Origin: Comamonadaceae bacterium
Lineage (GTDB): Bacteria > Pseudomonadota > Gammaproteobacteria > Burkholderiales > Burkholderiaceae_C
Length of the DNA stretch: 64,000 nt
Assembly: GCA_027485285.1 (NCBI GenBank)
Contig: JAIXRH010000070.1
Span: 1 to 64,000, forward strand
Direction: 5' to 3'
Shown here: positions 41,356 to 52,054 of the stretch, one piece after another
Position numbering within the stretch: position 1 is the stretch's first letter
How the letters are laid out: each line of letters opens with the position of its first letter
Notes under the pieces: model-generated
Databases searched by the model: none
The model's input: only the letters and a program-made list of their open reading frames with translations
Told to the model about the DNA's origin: nothing
Made by a program: the position numbers and the translations under genes

Positions 41356-42066
41356 ATGTCCTTACACACCACTGCACCACCTCGTTTCTTTGTCGTCATT
41401 CCCTGCGCGGGGTTTGGCAGCCGAGCGGGCACGGCCATGCCAAAGCAATACCAGCCCATCGCAGGCTTGCCCATGGTGGTTCACACGCTCAAAGCCATTG
41501 CGGGCGTTGCGCGTATTGCCCAGGGCGTTTTGGTGTTGGCCCCTGAAGACGCACACATGGACAGTGTGCTGATGGCGCACCCGCAGCCATTGTTTGCGGC
41601 CGTTCGCACCGGTGGCGCGACACGCGCTGAGAGTGTGCTGGCTGGTTTGCGTGAACTGGTGAAGCAGGGCGGACACGACAACGATTGGGTGTTGGTGCAC
41701 GACGCCGCGCGTTGTTTGGTGACGTCCGAGCAAATCAACGCCTTGATTGACGCTTGCCAAGACGATGCGGTGGGCGGCTTGCTGGCTCATAAATTGGCCG
41801 ACACCTTGAAGGCGGAGGTGAATGGCCGAGCTGCCATGACGGTGGACCGTGCCGACAAGTGGTTGGCACAAACCCCGCAAATGTTTCGCTTAGGCGTTTT
41901 GTTGGACGCGTTAGAGCACTCAGGCCCAGCGGTGACGGATGAAGGCAGTGCCATGGAGGCGATTGGCTTGACCCCGCTGCTCGTGCCCGGCAACGCGCAA
42001 AACTTCAAGGTGACCTACCCCGAAGACTTTGCCTTGGCAGCAGCCATTTTGAATTCGCGTCATTGA
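41356..42066 (+). CDS. ispD: 2-C-methyl-D-erythritol 4-phosphate cytidylyltransferase
   Basis: FFVVIPCAGFGSRAGTAMPKQYQPIAGLPMVVHTLKAI...VLVHDAARCLVT; ATG at 41356. Confidence 0.95.
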   Translation: MSLHTTAPPRFFVVIPCAGFGSRAGTAMPKQYQPIAGLPMVVHTLKAIAGVARIAQGVLVLAPEDAHMDSVLMAHPQPLFAAVRTGGATRAESVLAGLRELVKQGGHDNDWVLVHDAARCLVTSEQINALIDACQDDAVGGLLAHKLADTLKAEVNGRAAMTVDRADKWLAQTPQMFRLGVLLDALEHSGPAVTDEGSAMEAIGLTPLLVPGNAQNFKVTYPEDFALAAAILNSRH

Positions 42067-42093
42067 CGCATTGATCGATGGAAAGAACACGCA

Positions 42094-42576
42094 ATGATCG
42101 AACCCACATTTCGAATTGGTGAAGGCTGGGATGTGCACGCCTTGGTAGAGGGGCGCCCGCTCATATTGGGTGGTGTGCGCATTGAGCACACGCACGGCTT
42201 GCTCGGCCATTCAGACGCAGACGTGTTGCTGCATGCGATCACCGATGCTTTGCTGGGTGCTGCTGCTTTGGGTGATATCGGCAGGCACTTTTCAGACACA
42301 GACGCTGCCTACAAAGGCGCAGATTCTTGGGTGTTGCTGCAAAAGACAGCCGCGATGGTGCGCGCTGCAGGTTTTCAGATTGGCAACATCGACAGCACCA
42401 TCGTTGCGCAAGCGCCTAAGCTGGCAGCCCACATGCCTGCCATGTGCCAACGCATTGCGCAGGCGTTGGACGTAGACGTGTCGCGGGTGAATGTGAAGGC
42501 GAAGACGGCCGAAAAAATTGGCCCTGTGGGACAGGGCCTCAGCATGGAGGCTCGCGCTGTAGCCCTGATTTATTGA
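42094..42576 (+). CDS. ispF: 2-C-methyl-D-erythritol 2,4-cyclodiphosphate synthase
   Basis: [65 protein letters not shown]. Confidence 0.97.
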   Translation: MIEPTFRIGEGWDVHALVEGRPLILGGVRIEHTHGLLGHSDADVLLHAITDALLGAAALGDIGRHFSDTDAAYKGADSWVLLQKTAAMVRAAGFQIGNIDSTIVAQAPKLAAHMPAMCQRIAQALDVDVSRVNVKAKTAEKIGPVGQGLSMEARAVALIY

Positions 42577-42986
42577 TGGTCTGAAGCTTTAGGGCTTAAG
42601 GCCGCTAAACCTTCTACCACCTCGCGAACCACGCGGCGGTGCTCGGGTTCCAAGGCGAAGTAGCGAGAAATCAACTGTTGGTCAACCAAGTTGATGCGTT
42701 CATCTGCTAGGGCCTCATCTGCAGGGCGGGGTGGCGGTGTGCCAAACAGCAGGCCTTCAGGTGAAATTTTGAGCCACTTGGACAAGACGAGCAGTTTGTC
42801 TTGCTTGGGGATGGACACGCCCATGAGCCAATTGCGCGCGGCGTGGGAAGATATTCCATCGCCCCAATATCGCAAGTTGAACTCGTTCGCGACCACGGTT
42901 GCAGAGACTCGAATGCCCGCGTCTTTGAGAGCGGCTCGAAAACGGTCTGCAAATTTAATGGTTTCTTTTGGGTAGGCTTGTTTCAT
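42570..42986 (-). CDS. XRE/Cro-CI-like HTH transcriptional regulator
   Basis: [71 protein letters not shown]. Confidence 0.72.
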   Translation of the reverse strand: MKQAYPKETIKFADRFRAALKDAGIRVSATVVANEFNLRYWGDGISSHAARNWLMGVSIPKQDKLLVLSKWLKISPEGLLFGTPPPRPADEALADERINLVDQQLISRYFALEPEHRRVVREVVEGLAALSPKASDHQ

Positions 42987-43002
42987 GCCTTGAAGGTAAA
43001 AG

Positions 43003-43080
43003 AGATTTGACTCGATGTTTTAATTATAAGTAAAAAATTATTACATTTAATTTAAAAGTATCACTTATTGAGTCAAATCT
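43003..43080. promoter_or_regulatory. AT-rich promoter region of the XRE gene flanked by an 11-bp perfect inverted repeat
   Basis: AGATTTGACTC (43003-43013) and GAGTCAAATCT (43070-43080), with inner ATAAGT/ACTTAT arms and minus-strand TATAAT (43028-43023). Confidence 0.55.
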
Positions 43081-43089
43081 CCCCGTAAT

Positions 43090-43872
43090 TTACTGTGCCG
43101 CCCAGCCTCCGTCCATATTCCAAGCCACGCCACGCACGTTGTTTCCTGCCTTGGAGCAGAAAAACACAGCCAACTCGCCCAATTCTTCGGGTGTGGTGAA
43201 CTGGATTGACGGTTCTTTTTCACCCAAGAGCAGCTTGATGGCTTCGTCGTTAGAGATGTGCAGGGCCGCGGCTTTGGCATCCACTTGTTTTTGAACCAGC
43301 GGCGTCAGGACCCAGCCCGGGCAAATCGCGTTGCAAGTCACACCCGTGGTGGCGTTTTCAAGTGCAGTGACCTTGGTCAAGCCCACGATGCCGTGTTTGG
43401 CTGCCACATACGCTGACTTTTGGGCTGACCCCACCAAACCATGCACCGAGGCCACATTGATGATGCGGCCCCAGTTTTGTTTTTGCATGTAAGGCAAGGC
43501 CAAGCGCGAAGTATGAAACGCGCTGGTGAGGTTGATGGCGATGATGGCGTCCCAGCGCTCGACCGGAAAGTCTTCAATCGAGGCCACATGTTGAATCCCT
43601 GCGTTGTTCACCAATATGTCTACGCCACCGAATGTGTCGTTGGCAAACTGCATCATCGCTTCAATGTCAGCCGCTCGGCTCATGTCCGCGCCGTGAAAGG
43701 CTACTTTGACGCCCAATGCGGCCACTTCGGCCTTGGGACCTTCTGCGTCTCCAAAGCCGTTGAGGATGATGTTGGCACCTTGGCGAGCCAATGATTGGGC
43801 GATGCCCAGACCAATGCCGCTGGTTGAGCCTGTGACCAAAGCTGTTTTACCGATGAGTGTGCGTTCAGACAT
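43090..43872 (-). CDS. bdhA: 3-hydroxybutyrate dehydrogenase
   Basis: LIGKTALVTGSTSGIGLGIAQSLARQGANIILNGFG...VNNAGIQHVASIEDFPVERWDAIIAINLTSAFHTSRLALPYM. Confidence 0.92.
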   Translation of the reverse strand: MSERTLIGKTALVTGSTSGIGLGIAQSLARQGANIILNGFGDAEGPKAEVAALGVKVAFHGADMSRAADIEAMMQFANDTFGGVDILVNNAGIQHVASIEDFPVERWDAIIAINLTSAFHTSRLALPYMQKQNWGRIINVASVHGLVGSAQKSAYVAAKHGIVGLTKVTALENATTGVTCNAICPGWVLTPLVQKQVDAKAAALHISNDEAIKLLLGEKEPSIQFTTPEELGELAVFFCSKAGNNVRGVAWNMDGGWAAQ

Positions 43873-43933
43873 TTTCAAAACTCCATGCATTACGATGAGA
43901 AACCTATAGACATTATGCGGTTCAGCGCCATAC

Positions 43934-46129
43934 ATGAAACATAACGGACACACGCAGTTGGGCTCAATTTTGAGCGACTCGTTGCAAGACTTGCCTGAGC
44001 AGCCAGAAACAGTGGTGCGGGCGCGTGCCTTCGCTCAGCCTTTGCTGATAGACGCAACGCTGGAATCGGGCGAGGATTCGTTGACACATGCCGATGCGGT
44101 CACAGCCATCTTGCGTCAAATCGGCGGCTCTGAAGCCATGCAAGCAGCGTGTTACTTGGTCTATGCCGCCGAGCATTTGCAAAAGCCAGAGGAAGTGATT
44201 GCCAAAGCATTCGGTGCGAGCTTTGCCGAGCTGGCCTTAGAGACCGTGCGTTTGATTCGCGTGCAGCGCCAAGCGCGTGCAGTGGCTGCGCAATCGAACA
44301 TCCTGACGTTGCAAACCGAGAACGTGCGCAAGATGCTGTTGGCGTTTTCGCGCGACCTGCGCGTGGTGATGCTGCGCTTGGCCTCACGCATGCAAACTTT
44401 GCGTTACTACGCCGACAGCAAACAAGCTGTGCCGCAGACTTTGGCCTACGAGTCGTTGCATGTGTTCGCACCGTTAGCGAACCGTTTGGGCATTTGGCAA
44501 ATCAAATGGGAGATGGAAGACTTGTCGTTCCGTTTCCTGGAACCGGAAACCTACCGAGAAATTGCCTCGCTGCTGCACGAAAAACGTACAGAGCGCGAGA
44601 ACTACATGGTGCAGTTGCGCGAAAACCTAGCAGCAGATTTGAAAGCCCAAGGCATCGCCGCGCAGGTCGCTGGGCGGCCCAAACATATCTACAGCATCGT
44701 CAAAAAAATGCGAGGCAAGTCATTGGACTTCTCGCATGTGTTTGACGTGCGAGCTTTGCGCGTGGTTGTGCCAACGGTGCCCGATTGCTACGCCACTTTG
44801 AGCTTGGTGCATACCCAGTTTGCGCCCATCGATTCTGAGTTTGACGACTACATTGCCAAGCCAAAATCCAATGGCTACCAATCGTTACACACGGTGGTGC
44901 GTGATGCCCAACAGCGGCCCATTGAAATTCAAATACGCACGCAAGCCATGCATGCCCATGCCGAGGATGGCGTCGCCGCACATTGGGCCTACAAAGAGGC
45001 GGGTACCAAAGGCTATGCCGGCGTCAGTGCCTCTGGCGACTACGACGCCAAAATTGCGGTGTTGCGTCAGCTCTTGGCTTGGGAACGCGAATTGTCAGCC
45101 GGTGCACAAAGCCAAGCCACCACCGATGCACTGAGTGACCGCATCTATGTCTTGACGCCAGATGCTGCGGTGGTCGAGTTGCCCCAAGGTGCCACGCCGA
45201 TTGACTTTGCCTACACCTTGCACACCAACCTTGGTCACCGTTGCCGTGGTGCTCGAGTGGATGGGGCGTTGGTGCCTCTCAACACGCAGCTGAAAAACGG
45301 CCAGACGGTGGAGGTGACCGCCATCAGAGAAGGCGGCCCCTCGCGCGATTGGCTCAACCCGGAGTTGGGTTTTTTAGCCAGCTCGCGGGCGCGCTCTAAA
45401 GTGCGCGCGTGGTTCAACGCGCAGGCCATGCAAGAAACAGCAGCCAAGGGGCGTGAAGCGGTTGAAAAATTGTTGCAGCGCGAAGGCAAGACCGCGATGA
45501 AGCTGGATGATTTGGCGTCCCAGCTTGGCTTCAAGTCTGCCGAGGCTTTGTTTGAACTCGTGGGCAAAGACGAGTTTTCTTTGCGCAATATCGAAACATT
45601 GTTGAACCCGCCTGCCACGGACTTGGATGCAGATCACTATGTGCGTCTGAAAAAGGCCAAACCAAGTGACAAAGCCTCCCAAAGTGGTGTGTTGGTGGTG
45701 GGCATTGATTCCTTGCTCACGCAACTCAGCAAGTGTTGCAAGCCAGCGCCGCCCGATGACATTCGTGGCTTTGTGACCCGCGGCAAAGGTGTCAGCATTC
45801 ACCGTGCTGATTGCGGCAACTTCCGCCAAATGGCCATTCGCAGCATCGACCGTGTGATTGAAGTGGCTTGGGGGCAGTCCGCGTCGGCACAAGCGTTGGT
45901 GTACCCGGTGGATGTGAACATCGAGGCCTTGGACCGCCAGGGCTTGTTACGCGACATCTCAGAAGTGTTTGCCAAAGACAAGATGAACGTGATTGGCGTG
46001 CAAACGCAGTCCGTGAAAGACCTGGCGTGGATGACCTTCACCGTGGAAGTGGGCGATTCGCGACGATTGCAAAAAGTCTTGGGTTTGGTGAAGGAAGTTC
46101 GGGGCGTGCGCACCGCAAAACGCCGTTGA
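43934..46129 (+). CDS. relA: (p)ppGpp synthetase RelA-type, HD hydrolase motif apparently degenerate
   Basis: DFSHVFDVRALRVVVPTVPDCYATLSLVHTQFAPIDSEFDDYIAKPKSNGYQSLHTVV; TGS PQGATPIDFAYTLHTNLGHRCRGARVDG; no clear HDxxED. Confidence 0.92.
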   Translation: MKHNGHTQLGSILSDSLQDLPEQPETVVRARAFAQPLLIDATLESGEDSLTHADAVTAILRQIGGSEAMQAACYLVYAAEHLQKPEEVIAKAFGASFAELALETVRLIRVQRQARAVAAQSNILTLQTENVRKMLLAFSRDLRVVMLRLASRMQTLRYYADSKQAVPQTLAYESLHVFAPLANRLGIWQIKWEMEDLSFRFLEPETYREIASLLHEKRTERENYMVQLRENLAADLKAQGIAAQVAGRPKHIYSIVKKMRGKSLDFSHVFDVRALRVVVPTVPDCYATLSLVHTQFAPIDSEFDDYIAKPKSNGYQSLHTVVRDAQQRPIEIQIRTQAMHAHAEDGVAAHWAYKEAGTKGYAGVSASGDYDAKIAVLRQLLAWERELSAGAQSQATTDALSDRIYVLTPDAAVVELPQGATPIDFAYTLHTNLGHRCRGARVDGALVPLNTQLKNGQTVEVTAIREGGPSRDWLNPELGFLASSRARSKVRAWFNAQAMQETAAKGREAVEKLLQREGKTAMKLDDLASQLGFKSAEALFELVGKDEFSLRNIETLLNPPATDLDADHYVRLKKAKPSDKASQSGVLVVGIDSLLTQLSKCCKPAPPDDIRGFVTRGKGVSIHRADCGNFRQMAIRSIDRVIEVAWGQSASAQALVYPVDVNIEALDRQGLLRDISEVFAKDKMNVIGVQTQSVKDLAWMTFTVEVGDSRRLQKVLGLVKEVRGVRTAKRR

Positions 46130-46160
46130 AGTCTGCTACACTCTTGGCTTCGAACAATGT

Positions 46161-46237
46161 AGGCGCGTAGCTCAGTTGGTTAGAGCACCACCTTGACATG
46201 GTGGGGGTCGTTGGTTCGATTCCAATCGCGCCTACCA
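46161..46237 (+). tRNA. tRNA-Val (GAC), CCA encoded
   Basis: AGGCGCG...CGCGCCT acceptor stem, anticodon loop TTGACAT, TTCGATTCC T-loop, 77 nt. Confidence 0.95.
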
Positions 46238-46309
46238 TATTGTTCCCCGTCAAGCCCGGCACTGTTTGAACAGTTCTGGGCTTTTCTCTTTCAACGGGAG
46301 CTGACTTCG

Positions 46310-46756
46310 ATGAGCAGCAAAAAATCAAACACTTCAGATGACACGCAAGATCGCGTGATCAAGAAGTACCCCAATCGCCGCTTGTATGACACTGCCTCAT
46401 CCAGCTACGTGGCTTTGGCTGATATCAAGCAACTGGTCATGCACAACACCCCGTTTCGGGTGGTCGATGCCAAATCGGGTGAAGACTTGACGCGAAGCAT
46501 CTTGTTGCAAATCATCTTAGAGCACGAGTCGGAAGGCACACCCATTTTGACGGAACAGGTTTTGGCTAACATCATTCGCTTTTATGGGCATTCGATGCAA
46601 GGCTTCATGGGTTCTTACCTTGAAAAGAATGTGCAAACGTTCATGGACAACGTGCCTCAGTTGCCCATCGTGCCGACACTGATGAGCAGCTATGCCGAGC
46701 AATTGCAAAAACAAACCGAACACATGATGGATGTGATGGGACTGAACCGTAAATGA
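46310..46756 (+). CDS. phaR: Polyhydroxyalkanoate synthesis repressor PhaR
   Basis: [60 protein letters not shown]. Confidence 0.95.
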   Translation: MSSKKSNTSDDTQDRVIKKYPNRRLYDTASSSYVALADIKQLVMHNTPFRVVDAKSGEDLTRSILLQIILEHESEGTPILTEQVLANIIRFYGHSMQGFMGSYLEKNVQTFMDNVPQLPIVPTLMSSYAEQLQKQTEHMMDVMGLNRK

Positions 46757-48132
46757 CTGAAGTAACTACCCCTAAAGTTGGATTTGTGAGCTTGGGTTGC
46801 CCTAAGGCCCTGACCGACTCCGAATTGATCTTGACGCAACTCAGCGCCGAGGGCTATCAAACCTCTAAAACTTTTGCTGGCGCTGACTTGGTCATCGTCA
46901 ACACCTGCGGCTTCATTGATGATGCTGTGAAAGAAAGCCTCGACACCATTGGCGAGGCTTTGGCCGCCAACGGCAAGGTCATCGTGACGGGTTGCCTGGG
47001 TGCACGGCAAGGAGATGGCGGCTCAAACCTCGTGAAGCAAATGCACCCCCGCGTGTTGGCTGTGACGGGTCCACATGCCACGCAAGAGGTGATGGACGCG
47101 GTGCATGCGCATTTGCCTAAGCCGCATGACCCCTTCATCGACTTGGTGCCCAACAGCTTCGGCGAGGCTGGCGTCAAGCTCACGCCCAAGCACTATGCGT
47201 ATTTGAAAATCAGCGAAGGCTGTAACCACCGTTGCACGTTTTGCATCATCCCGTCCATGCGGGGTGACTTGGTGAGCCGCCCAATTGGCGATGTGCTGAA
47301 AGAAGCTCGCGCGTTGTTTGAAGGCGGTGTCAAAGAACTCTTGGTCATCAGTCAAGACACTTCTGCCTATGGTGTGGATGTGAAATACATCACAGGTTTC
47401 TTTGATGGCCAACCCGTCAAAACACGCACCTTGGAATTGGCGCAAGCCTTGGCCAAATTGGCTGAGACTTATGGTGCATGGGTACGCTTGCACTATGTGT
47501 ATCCCTATCCCAGCGTGGACGACATCATTCCCTTGATGGCCACCGGTCATGTGTTGCCTTATTTGGATGTGCCGTTTCAGCACAGCCACCCCGACGTGTT
47601 GAAGCGCATGAAGCGTCCAGCCAGTGGCGAAAAGAACCTTGAGCGCATTGCGCGTTGGCGCGAGCTGTGCCCGCAAATCGTGATTCGCAGTACCTTCATC
47701 GCTGGTTTTCCAGGCGAGACCGAGGAAGAGTTTGAGCACTTGCTCAATTTTGTACGTGAAGCCGAAATTGACCGCGCAGGTTGCTTTGCCTACAGCCCTG
47801 TGGACGGTGCTGCTGCCAACGACATTGCAGGCATGTTGCCAAAAGAAGTACGTGACGAGCGCCAAGCGCGCTTCATGGCAGTGGCAGAGGAGGTGTCGAT
47901 TGCCAAGCTCAAGCGACGCATTGGCTCGACCCTTCAAGTCTTGGTCGATTCAGCGCCCGCCGGCGGACGCAAAGGCGGCGTCGGCCGCAGCTATGCGGAT
48001 GCACCCGAGATTGACGGTGTGGTCCAACTCCTACCGCCTGAGAAACTCAGCAAAGTTTTGAAAGTTGGCGAATTCACTCGCGCCAAAGTGGTGGCGACAG
48101 ATGGTCACGATCTTGTCGCATTACCGATTTAA
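46753..48132 (+). CDS. rimO: Ribosomal protein S12 methylthiotransferase RimO
   Basis: [22 protein letters not shown]...[27 protein letters not shown] radical-SAM CxxxCxxC. Confidence 0.97.
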   Translation: MTEVTTPKVGFVSLGCPKALTDSELILTQLSAEGYQTSKTFAGADLVIVNTCGFIDDAVKESLDTIGEALAANGKVIVTGCLGARQGDGGSNLVKQMHPRVLAVTGPHATQEVMDAVHAHLPKPHDPFIDLVPNSFGEAGVKLTPKHYAYLKISEGCNHRCTFCIIPSMRGDLVSRPIGDVLKEARALFEGGVKELLVISQDTSAYGVDVKYITGFFDGQPVKTRTLELAQALAKLAETYGAWVRLHYVYPYPSVDDIIPLMATGHVLPYLDVPFQHSHPDVLKRMKRPASGEKNLERIARWRELCPQIVIRSTFIAGFPGETEEEFEHLLNFVREAEIDRAGCFAYSPVDGAAANDIAGMLPKEVRDERQARFMAVAEEVSIAKLKRRIGSTLQVLVDSAPAGGRKGGVGRSYADAPEIDGVVQLLPPEKLSKVLKVGEFTRAKVVATDGHDLVALPI

Positions 48133-48144
48133 ATTAACAAAAAC

Positions 48145-48170
48145 AAAAGCCACCTCAAAAGGTGGCTTTT
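48145..48170 (+). terminator. Intrinsic terminator after rimO
   Basis: AAAAGCCACCT-caaa-AGGTGGCTTTT. Confidence 0.75.
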
Positions 48171-48183
48171 AATTGACTTATAT

Positions 48184-48268
<85 letters not shown>

Positions 48269-48290
48269 ATTTCAGGAAAGAGAGCATTGT

Positions 48291-50540
48291 ATCAAGAATT
48301 CCGTTCAGACCAGTGGATTACTGGAAGAGTTTGTCGGCACCGTCTCGGGTCACCGTGATGGGCATGGCTTTGTGCAGCGAGACGATGGTGCGCCCGACAT
48401 CTTTTTGCCACCCAACGAAATGCGCGCTGTTTTGCACCGCGATCGCGTCAAAGCGCGAGTGGTTCGCCAAGATCGAAAAGGACGACCTGAAGGGCGTGTG
48501 GTTGAAATTTTGGAGCGCTCCAAGCAGCCCATCATTGGTCGTTTGTTGCAAGAGAGTGGTGTTTGGTTGGTGGCGCCTGAAGACAAGCGTTATGGCCAAG
48601 ATGTATTGATCAACAAAGGTGCGACGGCCAAGGCCATGGTTGGCCAAGTGGTGGTGGTGGAGCTGACGGAGCCACCCAGTTTGTATGGCCAACCAGTGGG
48701 CCGTATCAAAGAGGTGCTGGGCGAAGTCGATGACCCCGGCATGGAGATCGAAATTGCCGTGCGAAAGTACGGCGTGCCGCATGAGTTCTCAGACGCCTGT
48801 TTGGCCATGGCCCGTGGCTTGCCAGACAAGGTGCGGCCGCAAGACAAGATTGACCGCGTGAATTTGACCGATGTGCCTTTGGTCACCATCGATGGCGAAG
48901 ACGCGCGCGACTTTGACGATGCTGTGTATTGCGAGCCCACCAAAGTGGGCATGGGCAAAGGTTGGCGTGTGTTGGTGGCCATTGCTGATGTCAGCAACTA
49001 CGTGGAAACGGGAAGCGCGATTGATGTCGACGCCTATGACCGCGCGACCAGCGTGTATTTTCCTCGTCGAGTGATTCCCATGTTGCCGGAGAAGCTCTCA
49101 AACGGCTTGTGTTCATTGAACCCAGATGTCGAACGCTTGTGCATGGTTTGCGACATGATGGTCAACGCTTCTGGTGAGGTGGAGGCTTATCAGTTTTACC
49201 CCGCAGTGATGTTCAGCCACGCGCGTTTCACTTACACCGAAGTGGCGGCTATTTTGTCGAACACGCGCGGCCCAGAAGCGGCCAAACGCAAAGACCGCAT
49301 TGACGATTTGCTCAACTTGCACGATGTGTATGGCGCTTTGAACAAAGCCCGTCGTGCACGCGGCGCAGTTGATTTTGAAACCACCGAAACACAAATCGTG
49401 TGCGACGAAAGCGGCCGCATCGACAGAATCGTGCCGCGCGTGCGCAACGATGCCCACAAGTTGATTGAAGAAGCGATGCTGGCTGCCAACGTGTGTAGTG
49501 CTGACTTTATTTTGCAAAGCAAGCATCCTGGCTTGTTCCGTGTGCACGAAGGCCCATCTCCTATGAAGATTGATGTGCTTCGCGGCTACCTCAAGGCCAC
49601 AGGTGTGGGTTTGACAGTGGGCGACAACCCCAAGCCTGCCGAATTTCAAGCCATTGCTGAGGCCACCAAAGAGCGCCCCGATGCGCAACAAATCCATTCG
49701 ATGTTGTTGCGCTCGATGTCGCAAGCGGTTTACACGCCTGATAACAACGGCCACTTTGGTTTGGCTTTTGATGCCTACACCCACTTCACCAGCCCCATTC
49801 GTCGCTACCCGGACTTGTTGGTTCACCGCGTGATCAAAGCCATTTTGCTCAAGCGCAAATACACCTTGCCAGCTTTGCCAACACCGGGCGAGGCGCATGC
49901 CAAACTGGCGCGTCGTTTGGCTTCTCGCGTGCGTGAGCCAGAAAACAAGCTGATAGAAAAAGTCAAGCCTTCGATTGATCTGCAAGCGTGGGAAGCCGCA
50001 GGCTTGCATTGCAGTGCCAATGAGCGCCGCGCCGATGAGGCAAGTCGTGACGTGGAAGCTTGGCTCAAGTGCAAGTACATGCGTGAGCATTTGGGTGAAG
50101 AGTATGGGGGTGTCGTGAGTTCGGCCACCAGCTTTGGCTTGTTTGTGACCTTGGACGCCATGTATGTGGAAGGCTTGGTGCACATCACCGAGCTTGGCGG
50201 TGAATATTTCCGTTTCGATGAAATGCGTCAAGAGTTGCGCGGCGAACGCACGGGTATTCGCTATGGCATTGGCTCGCGTGTTCGCATCCAAGTGAGCCGC
50301 GTGGACCTAGATGGCCGCAAGATTGATTTTCGTTTGGTGCGAGAGGCCGATGAGTTGTTGCCACGCAATGGCAAAGATGCTTCGGGCTCACCCATGCAGA
50401 ACTTCAAGAGCGCAGTGAAAAAAGCGTTTACCAAAATGGGTGGCAAAGAAGGTCGCGGAGAGTCGAAGTCTGCGGCTGTCGCGCCGCGCAAATCGACTGA
50501 CAAAAAAGCCGCCGCCAAAAGCCGACGCTCTCGCAAGTGA
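48291..50540 (+). CDS. rnr: Ribonuclease R (short N-terminus; start codon uncertain)
   Basis: VSGHRDGHGFVQRDDGAPDIFLPPNEM...VTIDGEDARDFDDAVY...YTHFTSPIRRYPDLLVHR...S1 domain. Coding frame lacks ATG/GTG/TTG between the tRNA and the conserved region; start set at an ATC after AGGAAAGAGAG. Confidence 0.85.
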   Translation: MKNSVQTSGLLEEFVGTVSGHRDGHGFVQRDDGAPDIFLPPNEMRAVLHRDRVKARVVRQDRKGRPEGRVVEILERSKQPIIGRLLQESGVWLVAPEDKRYGQDVLINKGATAKAMVGQVVVVELTEPPSLYGQPVGRIKEVLGEVDDPGMEIEIAVRKYGVPHEFSDACLAMARGLPDKVRPQDKIDRVNLTDVPLVTIDGEDARDFDDAVYCEPTKVGMGKGWRVLVAIADVSNYVETGSAIDVDAYDRATSVYFPRRVIPMLPEKLSNGLCSLNPDVERLCMVCDMMVNASGEVEAYQFYPAVMFSHARFTYTEVAAILSNTRGPEAAKRKDRIDDLLNLHDVYGALNKARRARGAVDFETTETQIVCDESGRIDRIVPRVRNDAHKLIEEAMLAANVCSADFILQSKHPGLFRVHEGPSPMKIDVLRGYLKATGVGLTVGDNPKPAEFQAIAEATKERPDAQQIHSMLLRSMSQAVYTPDNNGHFGLAFDAYTHFTSPIRRYPDLLVHRVIKAILLKRKYTLPALPTPGEAHAKLARRLASRVREPENKLIEKVKPSIDLQAWEAAGLHCSANERRADEASRDVEAWLKCKYMREHLGEEYGGVVSSATSFGLFVTLDAMYVEGLVHITELGGEYFRFDEMRQELRGERTGIRYGIGSRVRIQVSRVDLDGRKIDFRLVREADELLPRNGKDASGSPMQNFKSAVKKAFTKMGGKEGRGESKSAAVAPRKSTDKKAAAKSRRSRK

Positions 50541-50563
50541 ACCGTCGTTGAGGCAGCTGATCT

Positions 50564-52054
50564 TTAACGCACCGATGCTGCCAATGCCGCAGCATCGAAT
50601 GCTGGCACGTGATTGGGCCAAGAATTCGCCACCTGTCCGTGTGCGAACACAGCATGGCAAGCGGCTTCAAACACATCGTCACGGCGGGCGATGTAAGCGC
50701 CCATCAAACCTGCCAGCACATCCCCTGTCCCAGCAGTCGCCAGTCGCGCATTGCCCGAGCCGTTGATGACAGCGGTGTGGTGGGGGCTGGCAATGATGCT
50801 GCCTGAACCTTTGAGCACCGCCACGCATTGAAACTGATCGGCCAGAAGTTGCGCTGCTTGCAGGCGGTTGTGTTGCACGTCTTTGGCTGTGCAGTTCAGC
50901 AGCCTGGCGGCTTCCAGCGGATGCGGCGTGAGCACGGTGGGCTTTTGGCGGGCGCTGCGTTTTTTCAGTAAGATTTGCAGCGCGGTGTCACGCGCAATCG
51001 CATTCAACGCATCCGCATCCAGCACCAATTTCTTTGAGGATGACACGACGGTGTGCAACAAGGCGTGAATGCCATCGCCGCCACCGCAACCGCACACCAC
51101 TGTGGCGCTTGCGAAATCCAACGCACATGGTTGCCGCAACATCAACGCTGGGTGCGCTGCCGTGACAGCGTGATGCGCCGTTTCGTCCATCAAACCCAGC
51201 AGCACGCGGCCAGCGCCGCCATGCAGCGCGGCTATGCCCGCCAGCCATGCAGCGCCCACCATGCCTGGCGCGCCGCCTACAACTGACACATCACCAAAGC
51301 TGCCTTTGTGGCTGTTGTGTGGTCGGTTGGCAGTGGCTGCAACATGTTGTTGCAGCCAAGCTGACGGTCTTGGTGAGGCTGCTACGCCTAAGTCGTTGAA
51401 CCACACGTGGCCTGCCGCATCTTGGCCGTCGGCAGTGAACAGGCCTGGCTTGAGGGTGAGCAGGCTCAAGGTGTGGCGCTGAGCGTGGGTGTTGACAGTG
51501 GCGCGATATGGCTGTGTGTTGCCTAACCATTCGCCTGTATCGGCCAACAAACCGGTGGGAACGTCTACGCACAACACAGGCCCATTGCTCGCTTGAATGG
51601 CAATGAGCCATTGCGCCATCAAACCTTCGGGGCCACGTTGGGCGCCAATGCCGAGGAGGGCGTCGATGGCGAGGTCAAAGGCTTGAGGTGGTTGTTCTGC
51701 AAAGGTCACGCCTGCGGCTTTGGCGCGAAGCCACGCCTGTTTGCTATCTGGCGTTGCTTTTGCCTCGCTGCCAAGCCACGTGACAGTTGCCTGTTTGCCC
51801 CAGGCTTGTAAATGAACGGCTGCCTCCAGCCCGTCGCCACCGTTGTTGCCGGGCCCGCAGGCTAGCCAGACGGTGCGGGCATGCGGCGCAATGGCCATGG
51901 CGAGTTGAGCCGTGGCCAAGCCGGCGCGTTGCATCAAGGTATGGGCTGGAAGTGCAGCTTGTGCTTGGTGCTCTAAGGTTTGGGTTTGCGCAACGCTGTG
52001 CAGTGGCCACCGGTCTTGGCTGCGGAGTGGTTGTGTCAGGCCCAAAGTGCTCAT
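50564..52054 (-). CDS. nnr: Bifunctional NAD(P)H-hydrate epimerase/dehydratase
   Basis: VWLACGPGNNGGDGLEAAVHL (epimerase); HKGSFGDVSVVGGAPGMVGAAWLAGIAALHGGAG...LTPHPLEAARL...NGSGNARLATAGTGDVLAG (dehydratase). Confidence 0.95.
   Translation of the reverse strand: MSTLGLTQPLRSQDRWPLHSVAQTQTLEHQAQAALPAHTLMQRAGLATAQLAMAIAPHARTVWLACGPGNNGGDGLEAAVHLQAWGKQATVTWLGSEAKATPDSKQAWLRAKAAGVTFAEQPPQAFDLAIDALLGIGAQRGPEGLMAQWLIAIQASNGPVLCVDVPTGLLADTGEWLGNTQPYRATVNTHAQRHTLSLLTLKPGLFTADGQDAAGHVWFNDLGVAASPRPSAWLQQHVAATANRPHNSHKGSFGDVSVVGGAPGMVGAAWLAGIAALHGGAGRVLLGLMDETAHHAVTAAHPALMLRQPCALDFASATVVCGCGGGDGIHALLHTVVSSSKKLVLDADALNAIARDTALQILLKKRSARQKPTVLTPHPLEAARLLNCTAKDVQHNRLQAAQLLADQFQCVAVLKGSGSIIASPHHTAVINGSGNARLATAGTGDVLAGLMGAYIARRDDVFEAACHAVFAHGQVANSWPNHVPAFDAAALAASVR

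Noticed and set aside
49113-50291. 392-aa minus-strand ORF opposite rnr
   Set aside because: Antisense artefact over conserved RNB domain sequence.
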